From contig NZ_CP081943.1 in assembly GCF_020423045.1 (NCBI RefSeq), positions 4,588,001 to 4,652,000 on the forward strand: a stretch of 64,000 nt of DNA, given 5' to 3'. Origin of the DNA: Pseudomonas sp. MM213. Lineage in GTDB: Bacteria > Pseudomonadota > Gammaproteobacteria > Pseudomonadales > Pseudomonadaceae. This document shows, one piece after another, positions 20,599 through 32,241 of this stretch. The notes beneath the pieces were generated by a model. It was given only the letters and a program-made list of their open reading frames with translations. It searched no databases and was not told the origin of the DNA. Made by a program: the position numbers and the translations under genes. Each line of letters begins with the position of its first letter. Positions within the stretch are counted from its first letter, which is position 1.

Positions 20599-21069
20599 TT
20601 AAATTTCAGCAGCCAGTTTGTTTACCAGCTCCGCGTGCGCGTTTTGATCGATTGTGGCACCCAGGATCTTCTCGGCGCCGCCAACGGCCAGTGCACCCAG
20701 TTGGGCACGCAGCGCGTCTTTGACACTGTTCAGTTCCTGCTCGATCTCGGCCTGAGCCTGAACCTTCACACGGTCAGCGTCGATACGGGCTTTTTCAACA
20801 GCCTCTTCAACAATCTGGTTACCGCGTTTCTTGGCTTGCTCAATGATTTCAGCTGCCTGAGCCTTAGCTTCGCGCAGTTGTTGACCCGCTTTATCTTGGG
20901 CCAACTCCAGGTCGCGAGCTGCTCGGGCGGCAGCGTCCAGTCCATCCGCGATCTTCTTCTGACGTTCGTGCAAAGCCGCGATGACCGGAGGCCACACGAA
21001 CTTCATGCAAAACAGTACAAAAATGAAGAACGCAACGGACTGGCCAATCAGGGTTGCATTAATGTTCAC
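20599..21069 (-). CDS. atpF: ATP synthase subunit b
   Basis: 156 residues. Membrane-anchored stator. One N-terminal transmembrane helix ([25 protein letters not shown], about 5-29) is followed by a long charged coiled coil (about 30-125), as usual for AtpF. The C-terminal part ([13 protein letters not shown]) contacts delta. Confidence 0.97.
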   Translation of the reverse strand: MNINATLIGQSVAFFIFVLFCMKFVWPPVIAALHERQKKIADGLDAAARAARDLELAQDKAGQQLREAKAQAAEIIEQAKKRGNQIVEEAVEKARIDADRVKVQAQAEIEQELNSVKDALRAQLGALAVGGAEKILGATIDQNAHAELVNKLAAEI

Positions 21070-21125
21070 GCCAACACCTCGCTCGTTCGTTGCACATCAA
21101 ACCAATCACTCGAAGGTTCGAGTGA

Positions 21126-21398
<273 letters not shown>

Positions 21399-21470
21399 TT
21401 ACGTCGTATGGTTTAGGTTTTTTAGATTTTAAAGCGGTAAAACAAATCGTTTCATAGCCCTGTTCGGGCC

Positions 21471-21492
21471 CCCACCCGTTTGACCGGGTGGG
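21471..21492 (-). other. Intercistronic hairpin atpB-atpE
   Basis: CCCACCCG (21471-21478) and CGGGTGGG (21485-21492) form an eight-base-pair GC stem 24 bases past the atpB stop and before atpE. No T run follows in the operon direction. It may protect or process the atpE message, the most highly needed subunit. Confidence 0.5.
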
Positions 21493-21516
21493 ACATCAGA
21501 CTAGTCGAGACTGGCC

Positions 21517-22810
<1,294 letters not shown>

Positions 22811-22887
22811 CACTAATACTCCCCAATGGTCGGCTGCCAGAATTCAATAACTTGGCATAATTTGTGCCGACAAAATGCGCGCAGAGT

Positions 22888-22909
22888 ATAGGGGCGGTTC
22901 TGCCCCTAT
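22888..22909 (-). terminator. Hairpin between parB and atpI
   Basis: ATAGGGGC (22888-22895) and GCCCCTAT (22902-22909) form a perfect eight-base-pair stem with a six-base loop, 50 bases past the parB stop. There is no clear T run in the leftward direction, so it may be a weak end for the parAB transcript. The atp promoter would have to lie between here and 22811. Confidence 0.5.
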
Positions 22910-22958
22910 TCAACTGTCAGGTAGTGATTTCCGACTGCACGCTACATGAGGAAATGTT

Positions 22959-23831
22959 TCAGCGAATGTGTGCGAGCACACCCTGAAGCTCATCGAGGGA
23001 GTTGTAACCAATGACCAACTGCCCTTTCCCCTTCTTTCCGTGTCGGATCTGCACCGCAGAGCCTAGGCGCTCAGCCAGACGCTGCTCGAGTCGGGCGATA
23101 TCCGGGTCCGGTTTTACCGGTTCGGCAGGCTCCTGTTTGCCACTCAACCACTGGCGAACCAGTGCCTCAGTCTGGCGCACAGTCAGCCCCCGTGCGACAA
23201 CATGTCGCGCCCCTTCAACCTGTTGATTCTCCGGCAAACCAAGCAAAGCACGGGCATGACCCATTTCCAGGTCACCGTGCGACAGCATGGTCTTGATAAC
23301 TTCCGGCAACGCGATCAAGCGTAGCAGGTTGGCCACAGTCACGCGGGATTTGCCCACCGCTTCGGCCACTTGTTGCTGAGTCAGCTGGAATTCCTGCTGC
23401 AAACGCTGCAGGGCCACCGCTTCTTCGATCGGATTGAGGTCTTCGCGCTGGATGTTCTCGATCAGCGCCATGGCGATGGCGGTTTCATCCGGCACATCGC
23501 GCACCATCGCCGGGATGGTTTCCTGGCCAGCCTGCTGGCTCGCACGCCAGCGACGTTCGCCGGCGATGATTTCGAAGCGGCCGCTGCCGATCGGGCGAAC
23601 CACAATCGGCTGCATCACGCCCTGGGCCTTGATCGATTGCGCCAGTTCTTCCAGCGCTTGCGGGTCCATGTCCCGACGCGGCTGGTACTTGCCGCGCTGG
23701 ATCAGGTCCAGGGGCAAATGCTGCAGCTCACGCTGATCGGCTTGTACAGCCTGCTCTTCCAGCGAGCTGACGGTCGGACCGCTCAGCAGTGCATCCAGTC
23801 CACGTCCGAGACCTCGTTTCTTGACGGCCAT
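22959..23831 (-). CDS. parB: Chromosome-partitioning protein ParB
   Basis: 290 residues. CTP-dependent DNA clamp that loads at parS and recruits SMC/ParA. N-terminal KKRGLGRGLDALLSG is the ParA-contact segment; the CTP-binding region contains IIAGERRWRASQQAG (about 87-101); the central helix-turn-helix is LTQQQVAEAVGKSRVTVANLLRL (about 153-175); a dimerisation domain ends at LDELQGVLAHIR. It sits nine bases after parA. Two matching parS sites are in recF of this window. Confidence 0.96.
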   Translation of the reverse strand: MAVKKRGLGRGLDALLSGPTVSSLEEQAVQADQRELQHLPLDLIQRGKYQPRRDMDPQALEELAQSIKAQGVMQPIVVRPIGSGRFEIIAGERRWRASQQAGQETIPAMVRDVPDETAIAMALIENIQREDLNPIEEAVALQRLQQEFQLTQQQVAEAVGKSRVTVANLLRLIALPEVIKTMLSHGDLEMGHARALLGLPENQQVEGARHVVARGLTVRQTEALVRQWLSGKQEPAEPVKPDPDIARLEQRLAERLGSAVQIRHGKKGKGQLVIGYNSLDELQGVLAHIR

Positions 23832-23840
23832 GGGGATTCC

Positions 23841-24638
23841 TTAAGTTGCCTGAGCAGCGGCAGTGCGTGAATTTTTGCGCTGACGGCGAACCATCTCGCC
23901 GGCAAGTGCCAGATAGGCAATGGCGCCCCGCGAAGTCTTGTCGTAAGCCAGCGCCGGCATGCCATAGCTTGGCGCTTCGGCCAGGCGGATGTTACGCGGG
24001 ATAACCGTGTCGTAGAGCTGCTCGCCGAAGTGTTCTTTCAACTGCGCCGATACGTCGTTCATCAGGCTCAGGCGCGGGTCATACATCGTGCGCAACAGGC
24101 CTTCGACTTTCAGGTTCGGGTTCAGCAGTTCTGCTATGCGCTTGATGTTATCCACAAGGTCGCTCAAGCCTTCGAGCGCAAAGTACTCGCACTGCATGGG
24201 GATAATTACCCCGTCAGCCGCGACCAAAGCGTTCAGCGTGAGCATCGACAGCGACGGCGGGCAGTCGATCAAAATGTAATCGTAGTTTTCACGGATCGGC
24301 GCCAGCGCGCTGCGCAGGCGGCTTTCCTTCATCTGCATTTCCAGCAGAACTACTTCGGCCGCGGTCAGGTCGCGGTTGGCCGGCAACAGCTGGTAACCAC
24401 CGTGCTCGGAGAAGTGCATGGCCTGGGCCAGATCGCATTCGCCGATCAGCAAGTCGTAGACCGAGTTTTCCAGGCCGTGTTTATCCACACCGCTACCCAT
24501 GGTGGCGTTGCCCTGTGGATCGAGATCGATCAACAGCACCCGGCGCTTGGTAGCAACCAGGGAAGCTGCGAGGTTGATGCAGGTGGTGGTTTTACCCACA
24601 CCACCCTTTTGGTTCGCTATCGCGAATACCTTAGCCAT
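23841..24638 (-). CDS. parA: Chromosome-partitioning ATPase ParA (Soj)
   Basis: 265 residues from the ATG at 24638 (MAKVFAIANQKGGVGKTTTC); an upstream in-frame start at 24656 would add six residues of no conserved sequence. Deviant Walker A KGGVGKTT at about 11-18, Walker A prime DLDPQGNATMGSG (about 40-52) and Walker B ILIDCPPSLSMLTLNAL (about 117-133) mark a ParA/MinD ATPase. It drives segregation of the ParB-bound origin. Eighteen bases after rsmG, so probably cotranscribed with mnmG-rsmG. Confidence 0.96.
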   Translation of the reverse strand: MAKVFAIANQKGGVGKTTTCINLAASLVATKRRVLLIDLDPQGNATMGSGVDKHGLENSVYDLLIGECDLAQAMHFSEHGGYQLLPANRDLTAAEVVLLEMQMKESRLRSALAPIRENYDYILIDCPPSLSMLTLNALVAADGVIIPMQCEYFALEGLSDLVDNIKRIAELLNPNLKVEGLLRTMYDPRLSLMNDVSAQLKEHFGEQLYDTVIPRNIRLAEAPSYGMPALAYDKTSRGAIAYLALAGEMVRRQRKNSRTAAAQAT

Positions 24639-24656
24639 TCTTGCTTGTGTTCCCAA

Positions 24657-25301
24657 TCATGCCGTGCGGCGCAGTATCAGCAGATGGCGTTGGCCTTGGC
24701 AACCAGGTACGGCCAGGGCGTGTTCGCTATCGAGGTGGAAGTCTGCCGGCAATGCTACCAGCTCATCGGCCGGATGAACGCCCTTCATTGCCAGCCAACG
24801 TGTATCGGCGTCGCCAAGGTGGCGCGTCCAGTTGCTGAAGTTCTCCATGCTGCTGAACGCCCGGGAAATGATCCCGTTGAAAGGCTGTGCAGGCTGGAAG
24901 GCTTCGACGCGACTGTGGATAACTTGCAGGTTATCCAGTTTGAGTTCGAGTTTGACCTGGGTCAGGAAGCGGGTTTTCTTGCCGTTGCTGTCCAGGCAGG
25001 TCACTTGGGACTCTGGAAACAGGATTGCAAGCGGAATGCCCGGCATGCCGCCGCCGCTGCCAACGTCCAGCCAGCGACCGTTTTCGATGAACGACATCAC
25101 GCTCAAACTATCGAGCAGGTGACGCGAGACCATTTCGTCCGGATCGCGCACGGCGGTCAGGTTGTAGGCCTTGTTCCATTTGATCAACAGGGCCAGATAA
25201 CCCAACAACTGCGCGTGCTGGGTTTCGGTCAATGTGACACCGAGCTGGCGAGCACCTGTGGATAACTCTTCGGCGTGTTGCGAGGTGACCAACGAACTCA
25301 A
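24657..25301 (-). CDS. rsmG: 16S rRNA (guanine527-N7)-methyltransferase
   Basis: 214 residues starting at TTG (25301), whose last two bases plus the next form the mnmG stop (TTGA overlap of four bases, 25298-25301). A GGAG eight bases upstream supports this start. SAM-binding motif [17 protein letters not shown] (about 73-89) and the [12 protein letters not shown] motif (about 137-148) are present. It methylates G527 of 16S rRNA. Formerly called GidB. Confidence 0.95.
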   Translation of the reverse strand: MSSLVTSQHAEELSTGARQLGVTLTETQHAQLLGYLALLIKWNKAYNLTAVRDPDEMVSRHLLDSLSVMSFIENGRWLDVGSGGGMPGIPLAILFPESQVTCLDSNGKKTRFLTQVKLELKLDNLQVIHSRVEAFQPAQPFNGIISRAFSSMENFSNWTRHLGDADTRWLAMKGVHPADELVALPADFHLDSEHALAVPGCQGQRHLLILRRTA

Positions 25302-27196
25302 GCGCTTTGCTCCAACTGACGGCCCGCGCCGCGTTTTTTCAAATGAATCATCAACAGCGAAATGGCTGCCGGTGTGACACCCGGAATGCGTGACGCCTGG
25401 CCCAGTGTTTCTGGACGGGTCGCACCGAGCTTGCTCTGGATCTCTTTGGAGAGACCGGAAATGTTCGTGTAGTCGATATCCACAGGCAGTTTCGTGTCTT
25501 CGCTCGCCCGCAGACGTGCGATTTCATCTTGCTGACGATCGATATAACCGGCGTATTTGGTCTTGATTTCGACCTGCTCGGCGACTTGTGGATCTTCTGC
25601 GCCCCCGCCAGTCACGGCGATCAGACCAGCGTAGTCGATTTCCGGACGGCTCAAGAGGTTGAGCAGGTTGTATTCGTGAGTCAGCGGCGTGCCGAACTTC
25701 TCGGATATCGCGTCGCCCTGCTCGGTGCCGGGGCGAACCCAGGTACTTTTCAGGCGCTGCTCTTCCAGCGCGATGCTTTCGCGTTTGGTGCAGAACGCCG
25801 CCCAGCGCGCGTCATCCACCAGACCCAACTCGCGACCTTTTTCGGTCAGGCGCAGGTCCGCGTTGTCTTCACGCAAGATCAGACGGTACTCGGCGCGGGA
25901 TGTGAACATCCGGTACGGCTCTTGAGTTCCAAGGGTAATCAGGTCGTCAACCAACACGCCGATGTACGCCTCGTCGCGACGCGGGCACCAGGCGTCTTTG
26001 CCTTGCGCACGCAGTGCAGCGTTGGCCCCGGCCAGCAAACCCTGGGCGCCGGCTTCTTCGTATCCGGTGGTGCCATTGATTTGCCCGGCGAAAAACAGAC
26101 CGCCGATAACTTTGGTTTCCAGGCTGTACTTCAGGTCACGCGGGTCGAAGTAGTCGTACTCGATGGCGTAGCCCGGACGCACGATGTGCGCGTTTTCCAT
26201 GCCGCGAATCGATTGCACGATCTGCAATTGCACGTCGAACGGCAGGGATGTGGATATCCCGTTCGGGTACAGCTCGTGAGTGGTCAAACCTTCCGGTTCG
26301 ATGAAGACCTGGTGGCTTTCCTTGTCGGCAAAGCGGTGGATCTTGTCTTCGATCGACGGGCAGTAACGCGGGCCGATACCTTCGATCAACCCCGCATCGG
26401 AATACATCGGCGAACGGTCGAGGTTCGCTGCGATGATTTCGTGGGTCCGGGCGTTGGTGTGGGTAATCCAGCAGCTGACCTGTTTCGGATGCTGCTCTTT
26501 GGAACCCATGAACGACATCACCGGGATCGGCGTATCACCGGCTTGCTCGGTCATCACCGAGAAATCCACAGACCGACCGTCGATACGCGGCGGCGTACCG
26601 GTTTTCAATCGGCCAACACGCAGTGGCAATTCGCGCAGACGGTGAGCCAGGGCGATCGACGGCGGATCACCGGCACGACCGCCGGAATAATTCTGCATTC
26701 CGATGTGGATAAGTCCACCGAGGAAGGTGCCAGTGGTCAACACCACGGAGTCAGCGAAGAAACGCAGGCCCATTTGGGTGACAACACCACGCACTTGTTC
26801 CTGTTCAACGATCAGGTCATCAGCGGCTTGTTGAAATATCCACAGGTTGGGCTGGTTTTCCAATGCTTCGCGGACAGCGGCCTTGTACAGAACCCGGTCT
26901 GCCTGGGCGCGGGTTGCACGCACGGCCGGGCCTTTGCGGCTGTTCAACACGCGAAACTGAATGCCGCCTTTATCGGTAGCCATGGCCATCGCGCCGCCGA
27001 GGGCATCGATTTCTTTTACCAAGTGGCTTTTGCCGATCCCGCCGATGGCCGGGTTGCAACTCATGGCACCGAGGGTTTCCACGTTATGCGTCAGCAACAG
27101 GGTTTTTGCCCCCATACGTGCTGAGGCCAGTGCTGCCTCGGTACCGGCATGACCGCCGCCGATGACGATCACTTCAAAACGGGAAGGGAAATCCAC
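25298..27196 (-). CDS. mnmG: tRNA uridine-5-carboxymethylaminomethyl modification enzyme MnmG (GidA)
   Basis: 632 residues. FAD enzyme that acts with MnmE on the wobble uridine of several tRNAs. Two GTG codons stand in tandem; the second (27196) gives the usual N-terminus [15 protein letters not shown] and lies six bases after GAGG, so it is preferred over 27199. FAD Rossmann motif [14 protein letters not shown] (about 13-26), the conserved [15 protein letters not shown], and the C-terminal tRNA-binding helical domain ([25 protein letters not shown]) are visible. It opens directly beside the second origin-like region. Confidence 0.97.
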   Translation of the reverse strand: MDFPSRFEVIVIGGGHAGTEAALASARMGAKTLLLTHNVETLGAMSCNPAIGGIGKSHLVKEIDALGGAMAMATDKGGIQFRVLNSRKGPAVRATRAQADRVLYKAAVREALENQPNLWIFQQAADDLIVEQEQVRGVVTQMGLRFFADSVVLTTGTFLGGLIHIGMQNYSGGRAGDPPSIALAHRLRELPLRVGRLKTGTPPRIDGRSVDFSVMTEQAGDTPIPVMSFMGSKEQHPKQVSCWITHTNARTHEIIAANLDRSPMYSDAGLIEGIGPRYCPSIEDKIHRFADKESHQVFIEPEGLTTHELYPNGISTSLPFDVQLQIVQSIRGMENAHIVRPGYAIEYDYFDPRDLKYSLETKVIGGLFFAGQINGTTGYEEAGAQGLLAGANAALRAQGKDAWCPRRDEAYIGVLVDDLITLGTQEPYRMFTSRAEYRLILREDNADLRLTEKGRELGLVDDARWAAFCTKRESIALEEQRLKSTWVRPGTEQGDAISEKFGTPLTHEYNLLNLLSRPEIDYAGLIAVTGGGAEDPQVAEQVEIKTKYAGYIDRQQDEIARLRASEDTKLPVDIDYTNISGLSKEIQSKLGATRPETLGQASRIPGVTPAAISLLMIHLKKRGAGRQLEQSA

Positions 27197-27304
27197 CACG
27201 CACCTCGTGCCTGCTTAAGTAGGTAATTCAGGAATAGTTTGAGCTCAGGTTTTTGGACCTGGTCGACAAGTATAGGGACTTCGCCCTTCCTAAAGAAGCC
27301 TTTG

Positions 27305-27611
27305 CACAAAATTTAACCAGCTGTGGAGAAGTCGGGGTTATAGAAATTAAAAAGAAAGAAATTTATTAAATCTTTGTTTTTATGTTTATTTCTACTGAGC
27401 ACCATTTCTGTGGATAGATTCGTACAGCCCTTTGTTTTCAATATGTACAGAGAATCAAAACCCTGTGGTCATGTGCCAATGAGGCCCTTGGATAACCGGT
27501 GTAAGCCTGTGGATGAAAGGGGTGGTTATCCACAGAGGCGGTTATCTTCAGTTTTGAGGCCCTGTTATCAACTGCCCTTAGCGGCAGTTATTCACAGGGC
27601 TTAATCCACAG
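27305..27611. other. Second origin-like region (oriC2 type) between mnmG and mnmE
   Basis: The 550-base gap between mnmG and mnmE has no plausible gene. An AT-rich stretch at about 27305-27400 (A/T runs around TTAAAAAGAAAGAAATTTAT) is followed by DnaA-box-like 9-mers: TGTGGATAG at 27409, TGTGGATGA at 27508, exact TTATCCACA at 27526, TTATTCACA at 27588 and TAATCCACA at 27602. The block aligns with the rpmH-dnaA region at a constant offset of 4493 bases (see findings). From 27612 to 27746 there is only a further TGTGGACAA near 27729. Origin activity is inferred. Confidence 0.72.
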
Positions 27612-27746
27612 AAAAGCAGCGATTGATCAAATCCCGGGCGCAGAAAATCCGCCCAGGCAGAAAGAATCTGCTCGGCACTGGAGGCAATTCAGGAAAAGGG
27701 GGAGAACAGACAGGCGCGAATGGCCTGTCTGTGGACAACGATAGGG

Positions 27747-29117
27747 CTATTTGCCGATACAGAAACTGGAAAAGATCCGTCCCAGCAGGTCATCGGAGCT
27801 GAATGCACCGGTGATCTCGCCCAAGGCATGTTGAGCCTGGCGCAAATCTTCGGCCAGTAGCTCACCGGCACCCGCCAGCGTCAGCTGCGCACGGCCGTGC
27901 TCGAGGGACGCACTGGCATGACGCAACGCCTCAAGGTGACGCCTGCGAGCACTGAAGCTGCTTTCCGACGTCTGCTCATAGCCCATGCAGGCCTTGAGAT
28001 GATCACGCAGCAGTTCCAGGCCTTCGCCAGCCGACTTGGCACTCAGGCTGATGGTCACATGGCCATCCTCACTGACTTCCAGGGCAATTGCTTCGCCAGT
28101 GAGGTCGGCCTTGTTACGGATCAACGTGACTTTCGCCGGATCCGGGCGGGTTTCCAGGAACTCTGGCCACAACGCGAACGGATCAAGCGCTTCCGGTGCG
28201 GTGGCATCGACCACCAACAGCACTCGATCAGCTTCGCTAATGGCTTTCAACGCCCGTTCAACACCGATTTTTTCCACATGGTCATCGGTATCTCGCAGAC
28301 CAGCGGTATCTACCACGTGAAGCGGCATGCCATCGATGTGGATATGTTCGCGCAAAATGTCACGGGTGGTGCCGGCAATCTCGGTCACGATCGCTGCTTC
28401 ACGACCCGCCAGTGCGTTGAGCAAACTGGATTTACCGGCATTTGGCCGACCGGCGATCACCACCGTCATGCCGTCACGCAGCAACGCACCCTGCCCGGCT
28501 TCGCGCAGCACGGTGGATAACTCTTCCCTGACTTTGTCGAGCATGCTCAGTACATGGCCATCGGCAAGGAAGTCGATTTCTTCTTCCGGGAAGTCGATGG
28601 CCGCTTCTACGTAAATCCGCAGGCCGATCAGTTGCTCGGTGAGGTTATGCACACGATCGGAAAATGCCCCCTGCAAGGAGCGCAATGCATTGCGGGCGGC
28701 CTGTGCAGAACTGGCCTCGATCAGGTCGGCGATTGCTTCGGCCTGTGCCAGATCGAGTTTGTCATTGAGGAACGCACGCTCGCTGAATTCACCTGGTCGT
28801 GCCAGACGGCACCCCAGTTCAAGGCATCGCTTGAGCAGCATGTCGAGAACAATCGGGCCGCCATGGCCCTGGAGTTCCAGCACATCTTCGCCGGTGAACG
28901 AGTTCGGGCCCGGGAAATACAAGGCAATGCCCTGGTCCAGGACCTCTTCGTTTTGATCGAAAAACGGGCCGTAGTGGGCGAATCGCGGCTTGAGTTCACG
29001 ACCGCTGAAGGCCTTGGCCGCAACGCTCGCCAGCGGCCCGGAAATACGGACGATGCCTACGCCGCCACGACCTTGAGCGGTGGCGACGGCGGCGATGGTT
29101 TCACGAGGAGCGCTCAT
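27747..29117 (-). CDS. mnmE: tRNA modification GTPase MnmE (TrmE)
   Basis: 456 residues from the ATG at 29117 ([21 protein letters not shown]); an in-frame TTG further upstream is less likely. N-terminal folate-binding domain (about 1-118), helical domain, and an inserted Ras-like G domain (about 215-380) with [24 protein letters not shown] and NKAD. The C-terminal CIGK tetrapeptide (SFCIGK) is intact. Partner of MnmG. The upstream yidC terminator (29150-29174) implies its own promoter or read-through. Confidence 0.97.
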   Translation of the reverse strand: MSAPRETIAAVATAQGRGGVGIVRISGPLASVAAKAFSGRELKPRFAHYGPFFDQNEEVLDQGIALYFPGPNSFTGEDVLELQGHGGPIVLDMLLKRCLELGCRLARPGEFSERAFLNDKLDLAQAEAIADLIEASSAQAARNALRSLQGAFSDRVHNLTEQLIGLRIYVEAAIDFPEEEIDFLADGHVLSMLDKVREELSTVLREAGQGALLRDGMTVVIAGRPNAGKSSLLNALAGREAAIVTEIAGTTRDILREHIHIDGMPLHVVDTAGLRDTDDHVEKIGVERALKAISEADRVLLVVDATAPEALDPFALWPEFLETRPDPAKVTLIRNKADLTGEAIALEVSEDGHVTISLSAKSAGEGLELLRDHLKACMGYEQTSESSFSARRRHLEALRHASASLEHGRAQLTLAGAGELLAEDLRQAQHALGEITGAFSSDDLLGRIFSSFCIGK

Positions 29118-29149
29118 AAACCGGTATCCAGACAAAAGTGACAGATAGC

Positions 29150-29174
29150 AAAACGCCCCACTAGGGGGCGTTTT
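29150..29174 (-). terminator. Terminator after yidC
   Basis: AAAACGCCCC (29150-29159) pairs with GGGGCGTTTT (29165-29174), flanked by A/T runs. It lies 23 bases past the yidC stop, before mnmE, and could also stop transcripts in the opposite direction. Confidence 0.92.
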
Positions 29175-29196
29175 GAGTGGTTATCCACAGTGTAAA

Positions 29197-30882
29197 TCAG
29201 GCCGCTGCTTTAGTAGCCGCTTCGATTTTACGAGTGATGTACCACTGTTGGGCGATGGACAGGCAGTTGTTCACTACCCAGTACAGCACCAGACCAGCCG
29301 GGAACCACAGGAAGAAGAAGGTGAAGATGATTGGCATCAGCTTCATCACCTTGGCCTGCATCGGATCCGGAGGAGTCGGGTTCAACTGCTGCTGGATGAA
29401 CATGGTTGCACCCATGATGATCGGCAGAATGAAGAACGGATCCTTGATCGACAGGTCAGTAATCCACAGCATGAACGGCGCTTGGCGCATTTCAACGCTT
29501 TCCAGCAGAACCCAGTACAGCGAGAGGAAAACCGGCATCTGCACGAGGATTGGCAAGCAACCACCCAGCGGATTGATCTTCTCTTTCTTGTACAGCTCCA
29601 TCATGGCTTGCGACATTTTCTGCCGGTCATCGCCATGTTGCTCTTTCAGTGCGGCCAGTTTCGGTGCCACTGCGCGCATGCGGGCCATGGATTTGTAGCT
29701 GGCTGCCGACAGCGGGAAGAAAATCCCTTTGATCAGCATGGTCAGGAAGATGATCGACCAGCCCCAGTTACCGACCAGCGCGTGGATGTGTTGCAGCAGC
29801 CAGAAGATTGGCTGGGCAATGAACCACAGAATGCCGTAGTCGACGGTCAGTTCCAGACCTGGGGACAACTCTTTCAGCACAGCCTGGCTTTTCGGACCGG
29901 CGTACAGAACAGCGCTGGTTTCGGCTTTCGCACCTGGCGCAACAGTCATTGCCGGGGCGGTGTAGCCGATGATGTAGTTGCCTTTGCTGTCTTTACGGGT
30001 CTGGACGACGTTGTTTTCGCCCTTCGCCGGAATCCATGCGGTCACGAAGTAGTGTTGCAACCAGGCAACCCAACCACCGTTCACGGTTTCTTTCAGCTGA
30101 GCCTTGTCCATGTCCTTCATCGACACTTTCTTGTACGGCTCGTTACTTGTCCACAGGGCGGCGCCCAGGTAAGTCGCGGTGCCGGTGGCAGTGCTGGAAG
30201 AAGGATCGGAGCTGGCGTCACGCTTCAGTTGGGCGAACATCGCACCCGACCAAGGCTTGGCGCTTTCGTTGTCGATCACGTAGGAAACGGTTACGTCGTA
30301 CAGGCCACGTTTCAGTGTGAAACGCTTGATGTAGTTGACGCCGTCCTTGCTGAACTTCAGGTCTACAACCAATTGGTCCTGACCGTCGGCCAGTTGGTAG
30401 ATCTTCTTCTCGGAGGAGTAAACCGGACGACCGGCAGGACTTGCGTCCGGACCATCGGTACCGATCAAACCGCTTTGAGCCAGATAAGTCCGCTCGTTGC
30501 CGTTATCGAACAACTGGAATGGAATTTCCGGATGGTCCTGGCGACGTGGATACAGCGGCAGAGTCAACTGTGCAACATCGCCACCTTGTGGATCGATAGC
30601 CAGGTTGAGCACATCCGTTTTGATCTGGATGAGGTCTTTGCTTGCAGCTACTGGTGTTTCAGCAGGTGCAGTGGCACTGGTATCGCTTGCGGCGCGCGGA
30701 ATGTCGTCACTGACAGAAGCATTATTGCCAGTCGCCGTATCCGGTAGGCCCGGTGCGGTAGTACTGGAAGCAACATTCTGAGTCGGCAGGGCAGCCTGGC
30801 CATAGTCCTGGTTCCATTTAAGAACCATAACGTAGGACACGATTGCCAGGGCGACGATCAGGATCGTGCGTTTGATATCCAT
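29197..30882 (-). CDS. yidC: Membrane protein insertase YidC
   Basis: 561 residues. N-terminal transmembrane helix (IKRTILIVALAIVSYVMVLKW, about 3-23), a large periplasmic beta domain (about 60-340), then the conserved five-helix insertase core (NWGWSIIFLTMLIKGIFFPLSAASYKSMARM near 370-400; the hydrophilic-groove Arg is in this region) and a basic C-terminus. It inserts and folds inner-membrane proteins such as AtpE. Two bases after yidD. Confidence 0.97.
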   Translation of the reverse strand: MDIKRTILIVALAIVSYVMVLKWNQDYGQAALPTQNVASSTTAPGLPDTATGNNASVSDDIPRAASDTSATAPAETPVAASKDLIQIKTDVLNLAIDPQGGDVAQLTLPLYPRRQDHPEIPFQLFDNGNERTYLAQSGLIGTDGPDASPAGRPVYSSEKKIYQLADGQDQLVVDLKFSKDGVNYIKRFTLKRGLYDVTVSYVIDNESAKPWSGAMFAQLKRDASSDPSSSTATGTATYLGAALWTSNEPYKKVSMKDMDKAQLKETVNGGWVAWLQHYFVTAWIPAKGENNVVQTRKDSKGNYIIGYTAPAMTVAPGAKAETSAVLYAGPKSQAVLKELSPGLELTVDYGILWFIAQPIFWLLQHIHALVGNWGWSIIFLTMLIKGIFFPLSAASYKSMARMRAVAPKLAALKEQHGDDRQKMSQAMMELYKKEKINPLGGCLPILVQMPVFLSLYWVLLESVEMRQAPFMLWITDLSIKDPFFILPIIMGATMFIQQQLNPTPPDPMQAKVMKLMPIIFTFFFLWFPAGLVLYWVVNNCLSIAQQWYITRKIEAATKAAA

Positions 30883-30884
30883 GA

Positions 30885-31130
30885 TTACTCGGCCATCGAA
30901 GAAGAACGGGAGGTAGGGATAGGTGGAACCGGGTCATAACCACCGGGATTCCACGGATGACAGCGACCTAAACGACGAAAGGTCAGCCAGCCACCGCGCA
31001 GAAGGCCATGATTTTCTATGGCTTCTAACGCGTAGCAGGAACAACTGGGGTAGAAACGACAGTGACTGGCCATCAGAGGACTAATGGCATAGCGATAAAA
31101 CTGGATCGGAACGAGTGCCAGTTTACGCAT
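30885..31130 (-). CDS. yidD: Membrane protein insertion efficiency factor YidD
   Basis: 81 residues. Small membrane-associated protein with the family motif [22 protein letters not shown] (about 18-39, three conserved Cys) and [24 protein letters not shown]. Helps YidC. Its start overlaps the end of rnpA by eight bases. Confidence 0.95.
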   Translation of the reverse strand: MRKLALVPIQFYRYAISPLMASHCRFYPSCSCYALEAIENHGLLRGGWLTFRRLGRCHPWNPGGYDPVPPIPTSRSSSMAE

Positions 31131-31524
31131 CTGGACTGTCTACCCCTACAGTTTCGGTTTTGACTGCTGGTACCGGCGTGCTGCGTGCCAGACGCTTCCA
31201 GAGTTTGCCGAAATGCTGAATCAATTCGGGGTTTTCTACGTCACCCAAACCTTTGCGCGCGACGATAACGATATCCCAGCCGACCAGTGAATCCTGGTTC
31301 AGACGGAACGATTCGCGCATCAGACGTTTGAGGCGATTGCGCTCGACGGAGAGCTTTACGCTCTTTTTCCCGATAACCAGCCCTAGACGGGGGTGATCTA
31401 GATCGTTGTTGCGCGCAAGGAGCAGGAGATTTTTCCCCGGAACCTTGCCGGTAGGGGAGTCAAAGACTGCCTTGAAATGCCGGGGAGTAAGCAGACGCTT
31501 TTCCCGACTGAAGTCCTGACTCAC
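31123..31524 (-). CDS. rnpA: Ribonuclease P protein component
   Basis: 133 residues from GTG at 31524, giving the usual Pseudomonas start [21 protein letters not shown]; the frame is open further upstream but would run into rpmH. The GGAG lies directly against the GTG, so initiation is unusual and perhaps coupled to rpmH. RNA-binding motif [14 protein letters not shown] (about 61-74) is intact. With the RNA subunit it matures tRNA 5-prime ends. Sixteen bases after rpmH. Confidence 0.92.
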   Translation of the reverse strand: MSQDFSREKRLLTPRHFKAVFDSPTGKVPGKNLLLLARNNDLDHPRLGLVIGKKSVKLSVERNRLKRLMRESFRLNQDSLVGWDIVIVARKGLGDVENPELIQHFGKLWKRLARSTPVPAVKTETVGVDSPDA

Positions 31525-31540
31525 CTCCAGTGCCGGCTTA

Positions 31541-31675
31541 TCAAACTGCCAGACGCGCACGACCTTTGGCGCGACGACGCGACAGAACGGCACGACCGTT
31601 CTTGGTAGCCATGCGAGCACGGAAACCGTGGGTACGAGCGCGTTTGATAGTGCTTGGTTGGAAAGTACGTTTCAT
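31541..31675 (-). CDS. rpmH: 50S ribosomal protein L34
   Basis: 44-residue basic protein translated from the ATG at 31675: [20 protein letters not shown] at the N-terminus and a final KGRARLAV, the standard L34 sequence. First gene of the rpmH-rnpA-yidD-yidC cluster transcribed leftward from the oriC region. Confidence 0.97.
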   Translation of the reverse strand: MKRTFQPSTIKRARTHGFRARMATKNGRAVLSRRRAKGRARLAV

Positions 31676-31789
31676 TGTCGTGTTACCTGGTTCGTCCACA
31701 ACGGGCCGGAATGGCCCCCGTTTTAAGAGACCGGGGATTCTAGAGAAAGCAAGCCTCTAGGTCAATTTCCAACCAACGTTTCCTTATAA

Positions 31790-32175
31790 ATAGATCTCCA
31801 GACGTTTTGCTCGTCTTCACCTCCAGCCAAATATAAAAATAAAGAAGGAAAGTATTTAAAGCTTTTCTGTAAAGCTTATAAAAGCTAGGACACCGATCAT
31901 CTGTGGATAACTACCTTCAGACCTTCTATCCCGTGATGTACAGAGAATGACAACTACGGTGGAAAACGGTGGTCAGCCTGTGCTGCGCTGTCGGATAAGC
32001 TGTGTGTGAAAGGGGCTGTTATCCACAGGCAGGTTATCCACCGAGTTTCGCCCCCACTTGTGCAACGACCTCAAGGGCGGTTATCCACAGAGCTTATGCA
32101 CAGACCACTGGTCGTCTTTTTTACCTATAAAACGTTGATTCTTCTTGGTCAGTGAGCCACCTACGTGTGGATAAG
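31790..32175. other. oriC: Chromosomal replication origin oriC (rpmH-dnaA gap)
   Basis: The 566-base gap has no gene. AT-rich unwinding-element candidate at about 31785-31890 (ATATAAAAATAAAGAAGG and TTATAAAAGC). DnaA boxes: TGTGGATAA at 31902, TTATCCACA at 32019, TTATCCACC (one mismatch) at 32034, TTATCCACA at 32081, TTATGCACA (one mismatch) at 32094, and TGTGGATAA at 32166. The position between rpmH and dnaA is the known origin location in Pseudomonas, and transcription on the two sides mostly diverges from here. From 31676 to 31789 lies the leader of rpmH. Confidence 0.93.
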
Positions 32176-32196
32176 TCGGCGTCTGGTCGCTACAAT
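32166..32196 (+). promoter_or_regulatory. Candidate dnaA promoter overlapped by a DnaA box
   Basis: TACAAT at 32191-32196 is a good -10. The place of its -35 (about 32168-32173) falls inside an exact DnaA box (32166-32174), so DnaA binding would block RNA polymerase: a classic autorepression layout. The -35 itself is poor. The GTG start of dnaA is about 45 bases further on. Confidence 0.5.
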
Positions 32197-32241
32197 GGCC
32201 GCTTGTTTTTGCCTCACCGGCTTTCAACTTAGGGGATATCC

